64,000 nucleotides of DNA from Fibrobacterota bacterium. GTDB taxonomy: Bacteria; Fibrobacterota; Fibrobacteria; UBA11236. The translations under genes were made by a program, and so were the position numbers. Positions 45,344-54,073 of the stretch are shown one piece after another. Under the pieces are notes generated by a model, which was not told where the DNA came from, did not search any database, and worked only from the letters and a program-made list of their open reading frames with translations. Position 1 is the stretch's first letter; each line of letters begins with the position of its first letter. The stretch spans positions 1 to 64,000 of the forward strand of contig JAHFCH010000007.1 in assembly GCA_023249635.1 (NCBI GenBank), read 5' to 3'.

Positions 45344-46102
45344 TTACCTCCGCATCAGGCTATAGGCGTATCCCACCCGCACCATCGCGCCCTCCGGCTT
45401 GATCGCCCCCCGCATCCCCTCCATCGCGGACTCATCCGCCCGTTGCGTTTCCAACCCTACCACCAACTCCCCGCGCCCTACGCGGTAGCCGTATTCCGTG
45501 GTCAGCATCCAGCCGCCCACCGATTCGCGGATGATCGGGTTCGGGCGGCCGCCATACGGTTCGCCGTCCACCGTCCATACCACCGAACCATAATTGTAGA
45601 GGGCCGTGTAGGGACCGAGTTGCACTTGCACATGCTGGCGCGAGGTGAACCACCCCATTCCCGCCAGCAGCGGCCAGACGGTATAGTGCAGCTCCGTGTT
45701 GGACTTTAGCTGATGCGGGAAGGGATTGCCCGCGAAGGTCACGGTTTCTTCCTGGGTGCGTTCACCGTAGGTTTCCGAGCGCGGGGCCAGGGAGAGGCTG
45801 AAGCCGCTGCGCCAGCGGGCCGAGACTACGACGCCCCAACTCATGGCCTGGAAGGGACCCTCTTCCGCCGCGGTGGGTTCTATCAAGGAGCGGTAGTCCG
45901 AAGTGGCGTGGAAGCGCGAAGCTTGCCAGCCGACTTGCAGACCGGCCTGCAGTTCATTGGGGATAAGACCGGAAGCGAAATGGATCTTGGGCGACGGGGT
46001 GCTGGGAGAACTTTCGTCTTTCGATGAGGAACTGTCGCCGGCATCTTGCGCGAATGCGGAAAGGCAGGAACCGACGATGAGCAGGGCTGCGAGGGTTTTC
46101 AC
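45344..46102 (-). CDS. Outer-membrane beta-barrel protein, small
   Basis: The 252-residue product starts at GTG 46102 with a signal peptide (KTLAALLIVGSCLSAFA), followed by a Ser/Asp/Pro-rich linker and then repeated amphipathic strands with aromatic girdle residues (AGLQVGWQASRF, SWGVVVSARW, LLAGMGWFTS, GGWMLTTEYGYRV). This fits an 8-10-stranded barrel. It lacks the typical C-terminal Phe and ends SLMRR. The GTG overlaps the stop of the 735-residue secreted protein gene (GTGA), so barrel and partner are co-translated, reminiscent of a surface protein with its outer-membrane helper; that relation is inference. Confidence 0.65.
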   Translation of the reverse strand: MKTLAALLIVGSCLSAFAQDAGDSSSSKDESSPSTPSPKIHFASGLIPNELQAGLQVGWQASRFHATSDYRSLIEPTAAEEGPFQAMSWGVVVSARWRSGFSLSLAPRSETYGERTQEETVTFAGNPFPHQLKSNTELHYTVWPLLAGMGWFTSRQHVQVQLGPYTALYNYGSVVWTVDGEPYGGRPNPIIRESVGGWMLTTEYGYRVGRGELVVGLETQRADESAMEGMRGAIKPEGAMVRVGYAYSLMRR

Positions 46103-48306
46103 GAATGGCCTCCGAGAACGAGGGTGAAGGGCTGAACGCGGCCGGCGCCGCGCAGGACGATGACCAGGCGGGAGGTCCCGTAGCGCGCGAAGCGATCCAG
46201 GGGAATCGCGAAACCATCGCCCACCCGGAACGCGTCCAGCTCCAGGGAGCCCATCAGGCGGCCGGCGAGATCGTATAGTTGCAGGCGCGCATGGGCGCCG
46301 ATGCGTTGCGAGGCGTCCAGCCGCAGCATGCCGCCTTCCAGCCGGAAGGTGCGGCCAGCGGCGACGCGTACCGATTTCGGCAACACCGCCACGCCGCCAT
46401 CCGGGAGATGGGCAATGCCTTCGCCCACCCCGGCCGCCAGGTAGGTGCCCTTGGTCAAGATGCCGTAGCGCATGCCGATATCCACTTCACTGGCTTCGGC
46501 GATGCGATCCACATCGGCGGCCCACAGGCGGGCCAGACCCGAATCATTGGGGACCGCTTGCGCCCGCGGCTTCAGGGACAGGATACGCGTCTTGCGGCCA
46601 AGTACATCGATGCCCTGCAGTTGCAGGGTATCCGCGAAAGCGGTCGCGCCCTTGATCATCGCCTCGCGCTCCGCTGAAGCGCTGAAGGCCATGACCACGG
46701 CATGGCTGCGGCTGGCCGTGAAAGCGCGGTATTCGACCGAAGTAGGCTGGTACACGGGAAAGAGCAGGGGCGGCAGGCCGATTGCGAGGGGGGATTTGAT
46801 CTCCAGGGCCCGCAGCTCCCGGTTCGCCTTGTAATCCATGACGGCGTCCAGGTCCACGCCCAGCCAAGAGACGAGGGCATGCGCGAACGTCACGCTGTCG
46901 AGGACGGCTTCCACTGCCTTGGGGTCGCGCAAATCCACCACCGTAGCCGGCGCCGAACCGATACCGACCAATTCGATATGCTTTAGCACGCCTTCGCGAG
47001 TACTGAATCCGCCTTTGATTGTCTTCAGATCCGCCAGGAATTCATTGCGGCTCTTCTCCACTTCACCGGTGTCTTTCTGAATCGTGGCCGCCCAATCCGG
47101 CTTGTCGTTTTTGTAATCCTTGTAGTCGGCGTACAGGCGCGACTCGGTGAATCCGCCCAGGTAGTCGAGCAATTTCCTGTATTCGTCGTTGCCGACCGCA
47201 CCCGCAGGGAATAACGTATCCGGCTTGCCCGCGACGCTGTGCAGCAAGCCGAAGCGATGGCCATGGGGCGCCATCTCCAGGATGATTTCCCTCAATGCCC
47301 GCGCCTCGGCCGCAACCAGCAAGCCCTGGGAAGAAAGCGTCTTGAGGCCATTCTGCAATTCCACGAAGTTGAAGGGCTGATTCCAGCGCCACAGGAATCC
47401 CACTTCCAGCGGCCGCGACAGCCCATCCATCAGGGAATCATTCAATCCCGCCTTGATGAGCAGGTACTCTCCCTTGAGCTTACCCGCTGCGATCGCGGTA
47501 GTCTGCAGGGAGGCGATGGTTTTCTTGTCCTCGTCGCGGCGAAAGCTGTATTCGCCCTGGTACCCGACCGTATGCGTGCTCTTGTCCTCCAGGGAAACGC
47601 GGCCGCTTTCGCTCAGCCATTGCACGGCAGGCAGCCCTTCGGCCTTCTCGAAGAAGGTGATTTGCGCCTGGCGCGGAGGCGTTCCTGATGGATGGAAGAG
47701 GATGGGGACGGTGATGGCCGTACCCGGAGCCCCCGGGAAAGGCAAATCGTATTCGATGCGCACCCGCACCGGCTCGCCCAGGGAAAGCTTGGTGAAGCTG
47801 GCTTCGTAGGAAACGTCGGTCAGTTGTTGCAGGAAGGCGACCCGAGTATCCAATGTGTTCTTGAGCATGAGGGTATCGAAAAACTGATCATCGAGGGAAT
47901 AGACTTGTTTCTTCAAGGTCGCCTGGTACAGGGTATCCCCATGTTCGGCCGAAAGCGAATGCACCGCGGCCAAGCGCGGGATGGGGAGGCTCCCTTGCAA
48001 CATGAAATCCTTGGTGATGTCATGGGGGCGTTCCTCGGTATTGCCGGTCAGGGTGGCCTCTTCCACCACCGACAGGTAACTGCCATGGGAGGTCAAGGTC
48101 AGCGAGGAAGCTTCCAGGGACGACGAACCCAGCCGAGTCAATTCATAGCTGATGCTCGTGCTGTCGGAATACTTGCCGTCCTTCAATACGCGGGTCACGT
48201 TCTTCTGGATGCGGTAGGTATGGAAATCGAGGGCGGCATCCGCCGGGAACGAGGCCAGCAAGACGGCCGCGCATGGGATGAGACTTATTGCGTTAAGGCG
48301 CAGCAT
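46099..48306 (-). CDS. Large secreted protein with type IX-like C-terminal domain
   Basis: The 735-residue product starts at 48306 (GGAG five bases upstream), where a signal peptide begins (MLRLNAISLIPCAAVLLASF). The N-terminal 300 residues are beta-rich, with TFFEKAEGLPAVQW-like strands. The middle is mixed alpha/beta and includes a 250-residue section rich in charged helices (LYADYKDYKNDKPDW). The last 75 residues are a well-formed sorting-type domain: FRLEGGMLRLDASQR, LQLYDLAGRLMGSLEL, FAIPLDRFARYGTSRLVIVL. No enzymatic or vWA motif was found. Coupled to the small barrel gene downstream. A surface protein is likely; function unknown. Confidence 0.7.
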   Translation of the reverse strand: MLRLNAISLIPCAAVLLASFPADAALDFHTYRIQKNVTRVLKDGKYSDSTSISYELTRLGSSSLEASSLTLTSHGSYLSVVEEATLTGNTEERPHDITKDFMLQGSLPIPRLAAVHSLSAEHGDTLYQATLKKQVYSLDDQFFDTLMLKNTLDTRVAFLQQLTDVSYEASFTKLSLGEPVRVRIEYDLPFPGAPGTAITVPILFHPSGTPPRQAQITFFEKAEGLPAVQWLSESGRVSLEDKSTHTVGYQGEYSFRRDEDKKTIASLQTTAIAAGKLKGEYLLIKAGLNDSLMDGLSRPLEVGFLWRWNQPFNFVELQNGLKTLSSQGLLVAAEARALREIILEMAPHGHRFGLLHSVAGKPDTLFPAGAVGNDEYRKLLDYLGGFTESRLYADYKDYKNDKPDWAATIQKDTGEVEKSRNEFLADLKTIKGGFSTREGVLKHIELVGIGSAPATVVDLRDPKAVEAVLDSVTFAHALVSWLGVDLDAVMDYKANRELRALEIKSPLAIGLPPLLFPVYQPTSVEYRAFTASRSHAVVMAFSASAEREAMIKGATAFADTLQLQGIDVLGRKTRILSLKPRAQAVPNDSGLARLWAADVDRIAEASEVDIGMRYGILTKGTYLAAGVGEGIAHLPDGGVAVLPKSVRVAAGRTFRLEGGMLRLDASQRIGAHARLQLYDLAGRLMGSLELDAFRVGDGFAIPLDRFARYGTSRLVIVLRGAGRVQPFTLVLGGHS

Positions 48307-48457
48307 GGGAACTCCATCGCATTGGGTAGGTTCGGAAAGTCGTGGCCTGCTAAAAGCCAGGCTACCCACCGAAAAAGCAAAGGGTATGCCAGAGCGGAAG
48401 CAGCCAATAAATATGGGGATTATACAGCGGAGAATCGGCGCCGAATGGCGCAGACGG

Positions 48458-49606
48458 TCAAAGCCTGAGCAAGACCCAATGGCCCGAGCCGGGATTGACC
48501 ATCGGTACGACGCGCCGACCCAGGACAGAATACCCAACGGTGGAGGCCATGGCGGAAGCCACGGGCTTCGCTTTGGATCGGAGGTGGGTCTTTCCCGCGG
48601 GACGATAGCTGGCCTGTACGGCTACGTCGACCGCAGGCATGGTCAAACGCGCGCTGGCCGATACGGCATCATCCGGGAGTACCGCGCCGGAAGTCACCAC
48701 CCAGCGATCGAATACTTGGCCCTCGGGAGCCATGGTCGCGGTCAGGGAAACCGGCGCACCCTCAAGATAGGACCCGCTTCCCGCGCCCCCGGTTACCGTC
48801 AATACATGCGCCACGCCCGGGGACCAGGTGTGGATCCGGATCCAGTCTACCCGGAAGTCCACGGGGAAGGGGGTACCGGAAGGGTCGCCCCCTTGATTGC
48901 CGCCGATGGCTTGGTTGAGGATGAGGTAACCTTGGTGTCGGAAGGGATTGCTTCCATTGGGGCCTGTTCCGTCGGCCTGGGAGAGCGGGAAATGGTTGAT
49001 GAGAACGCCGTCGAGCGACAGATCGATTTTCAGGCTGTCCCAATCCATGGTCCAGGTATGGAAATGCTGCGACCAACGCTCGCCGCCCAACGAGGCCACG
49101 GTTTTCCGCGGCGAGTACCATTTCCCGTTGCCGTCCATGACGTTGAACAGGCATTGGCCCTGGTAGAATTCCATCATGTCGATCTCGCCGCCCTTGGGCC
49201 AGGCGCCCGAATCGGGCAGCCACCACCAGGCCGGCCAACTTCCCGTGCGCACATCGATGCGCGCGCGCATTTCGAAGCGACCGTATTTGAAGGATTTCTT
49301 GCCGTGGGTGGTACGGCTGGCGGAAGTATAAGCGTGCCCGTTCCAGTTATCGCGCAGCGCGCGGATAAGCAGACTTCCGCTGTCGGGACGGGAATTCTCA
49401 CTGCGGTTGGAATAGAATTGCGCTTCGTTGTTGCGCACGTACCCGTTCTCGAAGCCCCAGGTACCGGCATCGACCGCCTGCGCGTTGAACTCTTCGCTCC
49501 AGGAAAGCTTCCAACCGGCATCGGCTGCGCGCACGGTGTCGGTGGCGCCGATCGCAAGCATGGCCAATGCCATGGGCAATAGAACCCGCATTCCCCGCTT
49601 ATGCAT
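48458..49606 (-). CDS. Secreted GH16 beta-glucanase with InlB-type repeat
   Basis: The 382-residue enzyme is predicted to cleave beta-1,3- or mixed-linkage glucans. It has a signal peptide (about 1-28, ending VRAAD), KLSWSEEFNA, KYGRFEMRARID, and the catalytic motif GEIDMMEFY with E141 (nucleophile), D143 and E146 (acid/base). The motif carries the extra Met of the bulged (laminarinase-type) GH16 group. After residue 270 a bacterial-repeat domain follows (LTVTGGAGSGSYLEGAPVSL ... FDRWVVTSG), then a tail VGYSVLGRRVVPM ... GHWVLLRL resembling the other sorting tails. The start at 49606 has GGGGG upstream; an in-frame codon 18 bases earlier is possible. Confidence 0.88.
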   Translation of the reverse strand: MHKRGMRVLLPMALAMLAIGATDTVRAADAGWKLSWSEEFNAQAVDAGTWGFENGYVRNNEAQFYSNRSENSRPDSGSLLIRALRDNWNGHAYTSASRTTHGKKSFKYGRFEMRARIDVRTGSWPAWWWLPDSGAWPKGGEIDMMEFYQGQCLFNVMDGNGKWYSPRKTVASLGGERWSQHFHTWTMDWDSLKIDLSLDGVLINHFPLSQADGTGPNGSNPFRHQGYLILNQAIGGNQGGDPSGTPFPVDFRVDWIRIHTWSPGVAHVLTVTGGAGSGSYLEGAPVSLTATMAPEGQVFDRWVVTSGAVLPDDAVSASARLTMPAVDVAVQASYRPAGKTHLRSKAKPVASAMASTVGYSVLGRRVVPMVNPGSGHWVLLRL

Positions 49607-49707
49607 GTTGACCCCCACGGCCAATATAAGGAGGGAGGGATGGATGGAAGTTGGATTTTTAAGGGGGAAACATGCGTGTTCCCCCCTAGTTTACCGCTGC
49701 GCCGAAA

Positions 49708-50049
49708 TCAATCCTCAAAAGCCTGGCGGACGGGCGGCGGGGTACCTTCGGAAAATTCCTGTACTTCGACGATATGCCCGTCGGGGTCGGTCAGGCGCAC
49801 GATACGCATTCCCAAGTGGGAATCCATGGGGCCTTCCACCTTGACATCCTTGCCTTTTATGGATTCCAGGAAAGCCTTTAGATCGTCCACTACGAATCCG
49901 ATGCGGGTATTGCCGGGATGGTGCTTGGAGGTATCCAGATCGATCCCGGGCTGGGCGCTTACGTTTCGCTTTTTTCCGGAAAGCGAAAACCGTAACGGAG
50001 GCGGCATTTCCCCAACCGGCGCCAAGCCCGCTCCGGTAGACTCGTGCAA
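49708..50049 (-). pseudogene. Truncated VOC/glyoxalase-domain fragment
   Basis: The last 50 residues of this 113-residue frame match the second half of a vicinal-oxygen-chelate domain: TRIGFVVDDLKAFLESI, then MRIVRLTDPDGHIVEVQEF. The first half, with the opening beta-alpha-beta-beta-beta unit and its metal ligand, is missing and is replaced by an unrelated, Pro/Lys-rich stretch that abuts the divergent GH18 gene. No ribosome-binding site is seen. It looks like a gene cut by rearrangement. An expressed short half-domain protein cannot be excluded, since VOC proteins can assemble from half modules. Confidence 0.45.
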
Positions 50050-50063
50050 ACGGGCGGGGTGGT

Positions 50064-51137
50064 ATGAACGGTTCCAAAGCTATCCGGATCGCATGCGCAT
50101 TGGTTGGGATGGGGAGCGCGGCGCAAGCATTCCCGGATCGGGTCTGCGCCCCGTACGTCGCCTGCTGGACTAATCTCTCCGTGACCGCCTTGGCCAAGGC
50201 CACCGGCAACAAGCATTACACCCTGGCCTTCGTCATCTCGAACGGATCGGCCAATAGCGCGCCCTTTTGGAACGGAACCATTCCGATGAGCGCCGACAAA
50301 TACCTGACCGACATCGCGGATCTGCGGGCCTTGGGCGGAGATGTGATCGTCTCCTTCGGCGGGCAGGGGGGATCCGAATTGGCCCTGGTGCATAAAAGCG
50401 TATCCACCTTGCAAGCCGCCTACCAGCAGGTGATCACCAAGTACGCATTGAAATGGATCGATTTCGATATCGAAGGCGACGCCATCTTCGACACGGCGGC
50501 CAATACCCGGCGCAACCAGGCGATCCGCAACCTGCAAGCGGCGAATCCCGGCCTCATCGTCGCATATACCATTCCCTCGACCTCGCCCGACTCGGGAATA
50601 ACGCAAAGCACGGTGAAGTTATTGGGCAATTCCAAGGCCAATGGAGCCTCAGTCGGCATCGTGAACATCATGGCCATGAATTACAGCCCCGACTTTTGCG
50701 GCGATATGGGCCCGGCGGCGATCACCGTGGCGTCCCGCTGCCGTTCCCAGCTCGGAAACCTCGGGATAACCGCGCGGGTGGGCATCACTCCCATGGTCGG
50801 CGTGAACGATTTCGCCTGCGAGAAATTCACGCTCGCGAATTCCCGAACGGTGGCCGACTACGCCATCGCTAACGCGTACATCGGATTGGTTTCGTTCTGG
50901 GTCATGGATGCCGACCCAGGGTACGCCCACCTGGATATCTTCAAGGCCTTCACCGGTTCCTCACCGGCCGGCATCGGGCATGCGCCAATCCGGCCCGTAT
51001 CGCGAATTCAACTTGGAAGCTACGACCCGGCCGGCCGAACCCTGGACGCCGCCATCGGCTCGTTCAGGCTGCGGGCGGCATGGAGCGCCCTTCGGCCCGC
51101 GCCGATTCCAGCACTTCGCGTGCCGCGTCAAGATTAA
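50064..51137 (+). CDS. Secreted GH18 chitinase-like protein
   Basis: The 357-residue GH18 protein has a signal peptide (about 1-22, ending AQAF), APYVACWTN at the first strand, VIVSFGGQGG, the catalytic motif KWIDFDIEGDAI with the acid Glu at E137, and NIMAMNY for the product strand. The D-x-D-I-E-G form is typical of the ChiC/CenC-like bacterial GH18 group and differs from the two chitinases at 8465 and 9615. A tail, IQLGSYDPAGRTLDAAIG, resembles a sorting motif, but the last 25 residues are encoded antisense to the cation transporter gene, so the natural C-terminus may have been lost. Chitin hydrolysis is the best guess; endo-beta-N-acetylglucosaminidase activity is an alternative. Confidence 0.8.
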   Translation: MNGSKAIRIACALVGMGSAAQAFPDRVCAPYVACWTNLSVTALAKATGNKHYTLAFVISNGSANSAPFWNGTIPMSADKYLTDIADLRALGGDVIVSFGGQGGSELALVHKSVSTLQAAYQQVITKYALKWIDFDIEGDAIFDTAANTRRNQAIRNLQAANPGLIVAYTIPSTSPDSGITQSTVKLLGNSKANGASVGIVNIMAMNYSPDFCGDMGPAAITVASRCRSQLGNLGITARVGITPMVGVNDFACEKFTLANSRTVADYAIANAYIGLVSFWVMDADPGYAHLDIFKAFTGSSPAGIGHAPIRPVSRIQLGSYDPAGRTLDAAIGSFRLRAAWSALRPAPIPALRVPRQD

Positions 51138-51645
51138 GGACCGCCACCCCCAGCCCTACGATCAGATCGGGCCAAGCCGAGGGTAGCTTGTAGGTTACCA
51201 GACCGGCGGCGATGATGGCCAGGTTGGCGAAAACATCGTTGCGCGCCGAGAGGAAAGCGGCCTTGGCGAGGCTGCCGGCGGTATGCCGGTGCCGCGCCAG
51301 CATCCAGGCGCAGGCGGCATTGACGGCCATGGCTCCCAAGCCGGTCAGGGAAAGCAGAGGGGCATCGGGGGCGGAGGGATGATGGAACTTGAGCCATGCG
51401 GTCCACAGAGTCGCGATACCGGGGACCAGGATGAGGGCGGCCAGGAGCATCCCTACGCGACCGCGGGCGCGGGCGCTCCAACCAAGGGCCGCGAGGATCA
51501 GGAAGTTGACGCTGGCATCCTCCAGAAAATCCACGCTGTCGGCGAACAGGGAGACGGAGCCGATTCGGCGGGCCACGCTGAATTCGATCCCGAAATAAGC
51601 GAGGTTGAGGAGGCAGACGAGGGCGACGACGCGTCTTAAAGTCAT
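51064..51645 (-). CDS. Cation diffusion facilitator-type transporter, transmembrane part only
   Basis: The 193-residue membrane protein has about six helices and CDF-like metal-site segments: SLFADSVDFLEDASVNF in TM2 (Asp x3 Asp in place of His/Asp) and SARNDVFANLAII in TM5. The cytoplasmic C-terminal domain of classical CDF exporters is missing, giving a shorter protein like the compact cobalt-zinc-cadmium resistance relatives. It would export a divalent metal in exchange for protons. Its last 74 bases overlap the 3' end of the convergent GH18 gene, which is unusual. The metal cannot be predicted. Confidence 0.75.
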   Translation of the reverse strand: MTLRRVVALVCLLNLAYFGIEFSVARRIGSVSLFADSVDFLEDASVNFLILAALGWSARARGRVGMLLAALILVPGIATLWTAWLKFHHPSAPDAPLLSLTGLGAMAVNAACAWMLARHRHTAGSLAKAAFLSARNDVFANLAIIAAGLVTYKLPSAWPDLIVGLGVAVLNLDAAREVLESARAEGRSMPPAA

Positions 51646-51768
51646 CGGAATCGCCCTTTACGCGTGATTGCCATTCCCCAAAGATACAACCGGCGGACCT
51701 CGCGCCGCGGAAACCCCACTTGGGCCCCTCCCCCCGGGTCTATATTCCTTAGGTCATCGGGGGAGTCG

Positions 51769-52914
51769 ATGCGTTGGTCCATACCTTTGTTCCTGGCCGG
51801 GGCCGCTTTCGGCGCCGCGCCCACGCCATACGGAATGGACGATGGGTTCGATCGCGGTACGGCCTGGGGAGCCAACGGCTACTCCGATACGGAAGTGCGC
51901 GTCGCCATCGCCAAGCTGGGCGTGTCCGGAGCGCAATGGTACCGGGGCATCGCGACGTGGGGCGACGTGGAACCGGCCAAGGGCGCCCCCAGCAAGACCT
52001 ATCTGGCGCGGCAGGATTTCATCTACGAAATCCTGCAAACCCATGGCATCCAGGAGTACATGCAACTGGGCGGACAGCCCAAATGGGCTTCATCGCGACC
52101 CGACTCCGCGGATTTCTGGGCCTATCCTCCCGTCGATCAAGCGCAATGGTCGGCGCATGTCACCTTCATGGCCAACCGCTTCAAGGGCAAGATCAACTAC
52201 TGGGAAATCGGCAATGAAGAGGATTGGATTTTCTGGAAGGGCGACCTCGCGCAATACGTAGCCTACCTCAAGACGGCTTACACCGCGCTGAAAGCGGTCG
52301 ACCCCGCCAACCAGGTTTTACTGGGCGGCCTCGCCAGCGACGGACTCACGCATTGGTCGCCGCAAACCCCCGGCGCCAAATCCAAAGCCATCCAGCAGCT
52401 CTATGCCGCCGGCGCCAAGGGCTATTTCGATATCATGAACCTGCACGCCTACCCGGCCACGTACAAAGAATGGGAAGACCATATCGCAGTCGCTTACGGG
52501 GAGATGGCCAAGTACGGGGATGCGGGCAAACGGCTATGGATTACCGAGACGGGATTCTCGACCCTGGGGGACGCAGCCGATAAGCTCAAGGCCCAGGCGG
52601 CCTTCGTGCGCGCGGTCTACGCTCCGCTGGTGAAGCATCCCAAGGTCGACAAGGTTTTCTGGTACAACCTGCGCTGCAAATCCGGGGAAGGCGCCAACGA
52701 GGATAATTTCGGATTGCTGGCGAACGACTTTTCCGCGCGCCCCGCCTATGATACGCTGGTCGCGGTTATCCGGGATGGTTCCGCGCGCCTGCAATCCCGT
52801 GACGCCAATGGCATCACGGCCTGGCGCTTGTCGCGAAGGGTATGCGATGCCTTGGGGCGCGCAAGCGCGCGGCCGGGCCGCTACCGGGCACCGGCGCTGC
52901 TGATTAGCGACTAA
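51769..52914 (+). CDS. Secreted clan GH-A glycoside hydrolase
   Basis: The 381-residue protein has a short signal peptide (MRWSIPLFLAGAAFGA) and a TIM barrel with the clan-A pair: the acid/base Glu in YWEIGNEED (E150) and the nucleophile Glu in LWITETGFS (E260). The layout resembles GH39- or GH5-like exo-acting enzymes, but the exact family cannot be settled by eye. Residues 340-381 carry a tail with RLSRRVCDALGRASARPGRY, the strand-D-A-L-G-R pattern shared by other secreted proteins here. The ATG follows GGGGGAG closely; a longer frame from 51664 lacks a signal peptide. Its end overlaps the convergent DUF1080 gene by 11 bases. Likely acts on plant or fungal polysaccharide. Confidence 0.75.
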   Translation: MRWSIPLFLAGAAFGAAPTPYGMDDGFDRGTAWGANGYSDTEVRVAIAKLGVSGAQWYRGIATWGDVEPAKGAPSKTYLARQDFIYEILQTHGIQEYMQLGGQPKWASSRPDSADFWAYPPVDQAQWSAHVTFMANRFKGKINYWEIGNEEDWIFWKGDLAQYVAYLKTAYTALKAVDPANQVLLGGLASDGLTHWSPQTPGAKSKAIQQLYAAGAKGYFDIMNLHAYPATYKEWEDHIAVAYGEMAKYGDAGKRLWITETGFSTLGDAADKLKAQAAFVRAVYAPLVKHPKVDKVFWYNLRCKSGEGANEDNFGLLANDFSARPAYDTLVAVIRDGSARLQSRDANGITAWRLSRRVCDALGRASARPGRYRAPALLISD

Positions 52915-53878
52915 GCGGAAAGGCCCGGCCGGCCGCCGTGAAAATCCTTCCCTCGCCCCGCATCACCCGCAAGGCCCCTTGCTGGAAACGCAGGTTGGGC
53001 TTGGCCGCCGCCTTGGGCAGGATGCGGTAGTCGGTGGTTCCCACCGTGCCGTATAAGCTGGCGTAGAGCGGGTCTTCCTTGAACAGCTTGATCTGGATAT
53101 TGCGGTAGCGCACCGGCACGCCTTCGGATTGCCAAGCGATCTGGCCGCTCTTCAATACCTTCTCCACCTGATTGGGATTGGTCGGCGGCGCCACGTGCGG
53201 GTTCGAGTACTTGATCATGGTTTCGCCGCGCACGAAATGCGCAAGGCTGTCGGAGCCATGAACTTCGGCCTCGACCAACACCCATTCATTCAACTTCTGC
53301 TCCGGCTCCTTGATGCCCAGAATCTGGCGGGAGCCATCGTCCTTGGCGCCATAGGTGATGAGAGGTGCGGTGGGATTATATCGCGGCGTACCGCTCGAGG
53401 TGGCGTGCACGGTAACCCACACGTTGCTGATGCACCAAATCTGGCCGATACCCTGCTTGGGGTCTCCCTGGCATTCGATCGATCGGGGAAAGCTGCCCCA
53501 TAGCGCCGGGTCGTTCAGTTGCACGTGCACGAGCATGCCGCAATTACCGATCTTCTCCGGCTGCATCTGCTCATAGCGTACGCGGTAATGGGAAAAGGAC
53601 TGCTTGAAGATGATATGCCCGGTCGGCGTACCCGTGACGATTATGGTGTCGTCCTTGAAGCTGAAGGTCTTGTCAGGAAAAGTATTGTTGGGGCTGCCCG
53701 ATCCGTAATAGGTAAAGAAGTCGGAAGCGTTGTTGCCCCGGAACAACTTGATCCAGCCATCCGCATCGGGCTTGGGAAGGTTAACCACCGCGCCTTGGCC
53801 GCGGGCCGAGACGGCCACGATCGCCGCCAGCGCCAACGCGCTCAATAAGGCTCTTATCGCCCCACCATCCGATTTCAT
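52904..53878 (-). CDS. Secreted DUF1080-family protein (second copy)
   Basis: The 324-residue product starts at 53878, with AAAGGGGGG upstream and a signal peptide after a short charged leader (IRALLSALALAAIVAVSARG). The DUF1080 domain includes GWIKLFRGNN, FKQSFSHYRVRYEQM, NCGMLVHVQL, GIGQIWCISNVWV, and the closing strands VRYRNIQIKLFKEDPLY. Two conserved Cys residues may form a disulfide. It differs from the DUF1080 protein at 44115 in length and insertions. The tail (ALRVMRGEGRIFTAAGRAF) may be a degenerate sorting motif. A 3-keto-disaccharide hydrolase or glycan-binding role is inferred from the family. Confidence 0.75.
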   Translation of the reverse strand: MKSDGGAIRALLSALALAAIVAVSARGQGAVVNLPKPDADGWIKLFRGNNASDFFTYYGSGSPNNTFPDKTFSFKDDTIIVTGTPTGHIIFKQSFSHYRVRYEQMQPEKIGNCGMLVHVQLNDPALWGSFPRSIECQGDPKQGIGQIWCISNVWVTVHATSSGTPRYNPTAPLITYGAKDDGSRQILGIKEPEQKLNEWVLVEAEVHGSDSLAHFVRGETMIKYSNPHVAPPTNPNQVEKVLKSGQIAWQSEGVPVRYRNIQIKLFKEDPLYASLYGTVGTTDYRILPKAAAKPNLRFQQGALRVMRGEGRIFTAAGRAFPLSR

Positions 53879-53925
53879 GCACCCCCCTTTGGCTCCCCCA
53901 TAAGCTAACACCGGGGGGCAAAAAA

Positions 53926-54073
53926 GGTTTAGTAAATAAATGATTTTTTATGCCATATTCTACCCGGACGGCGAGAAGTGGATTTCGACTTTTTCTCTTA
54001 TTTTAAAGGCTTAAAACCCGTTTTTGGCAAGATCGACTCCTGCCCATGGGTTTACTAAATCATTGTTTTTTAG
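53926..54073. repeat. AT-rich direct repeat pair around GGTTTA(G/C)TAAAT
   Basis: GGTTTAGTAAATAAATGA, followed by a T-run, at 53926-53948 recurs as GGTTTACTAAATCATTG, followed by a T-run, at 54049-54071; the copies start 123 bases apart. The segment is far more AT-rich than the rest of the window. It lies between the DUF1080 gene and the end of the next lipoprotein gene and probably includes the DUF1080 promoter. Confidence 0.4.
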
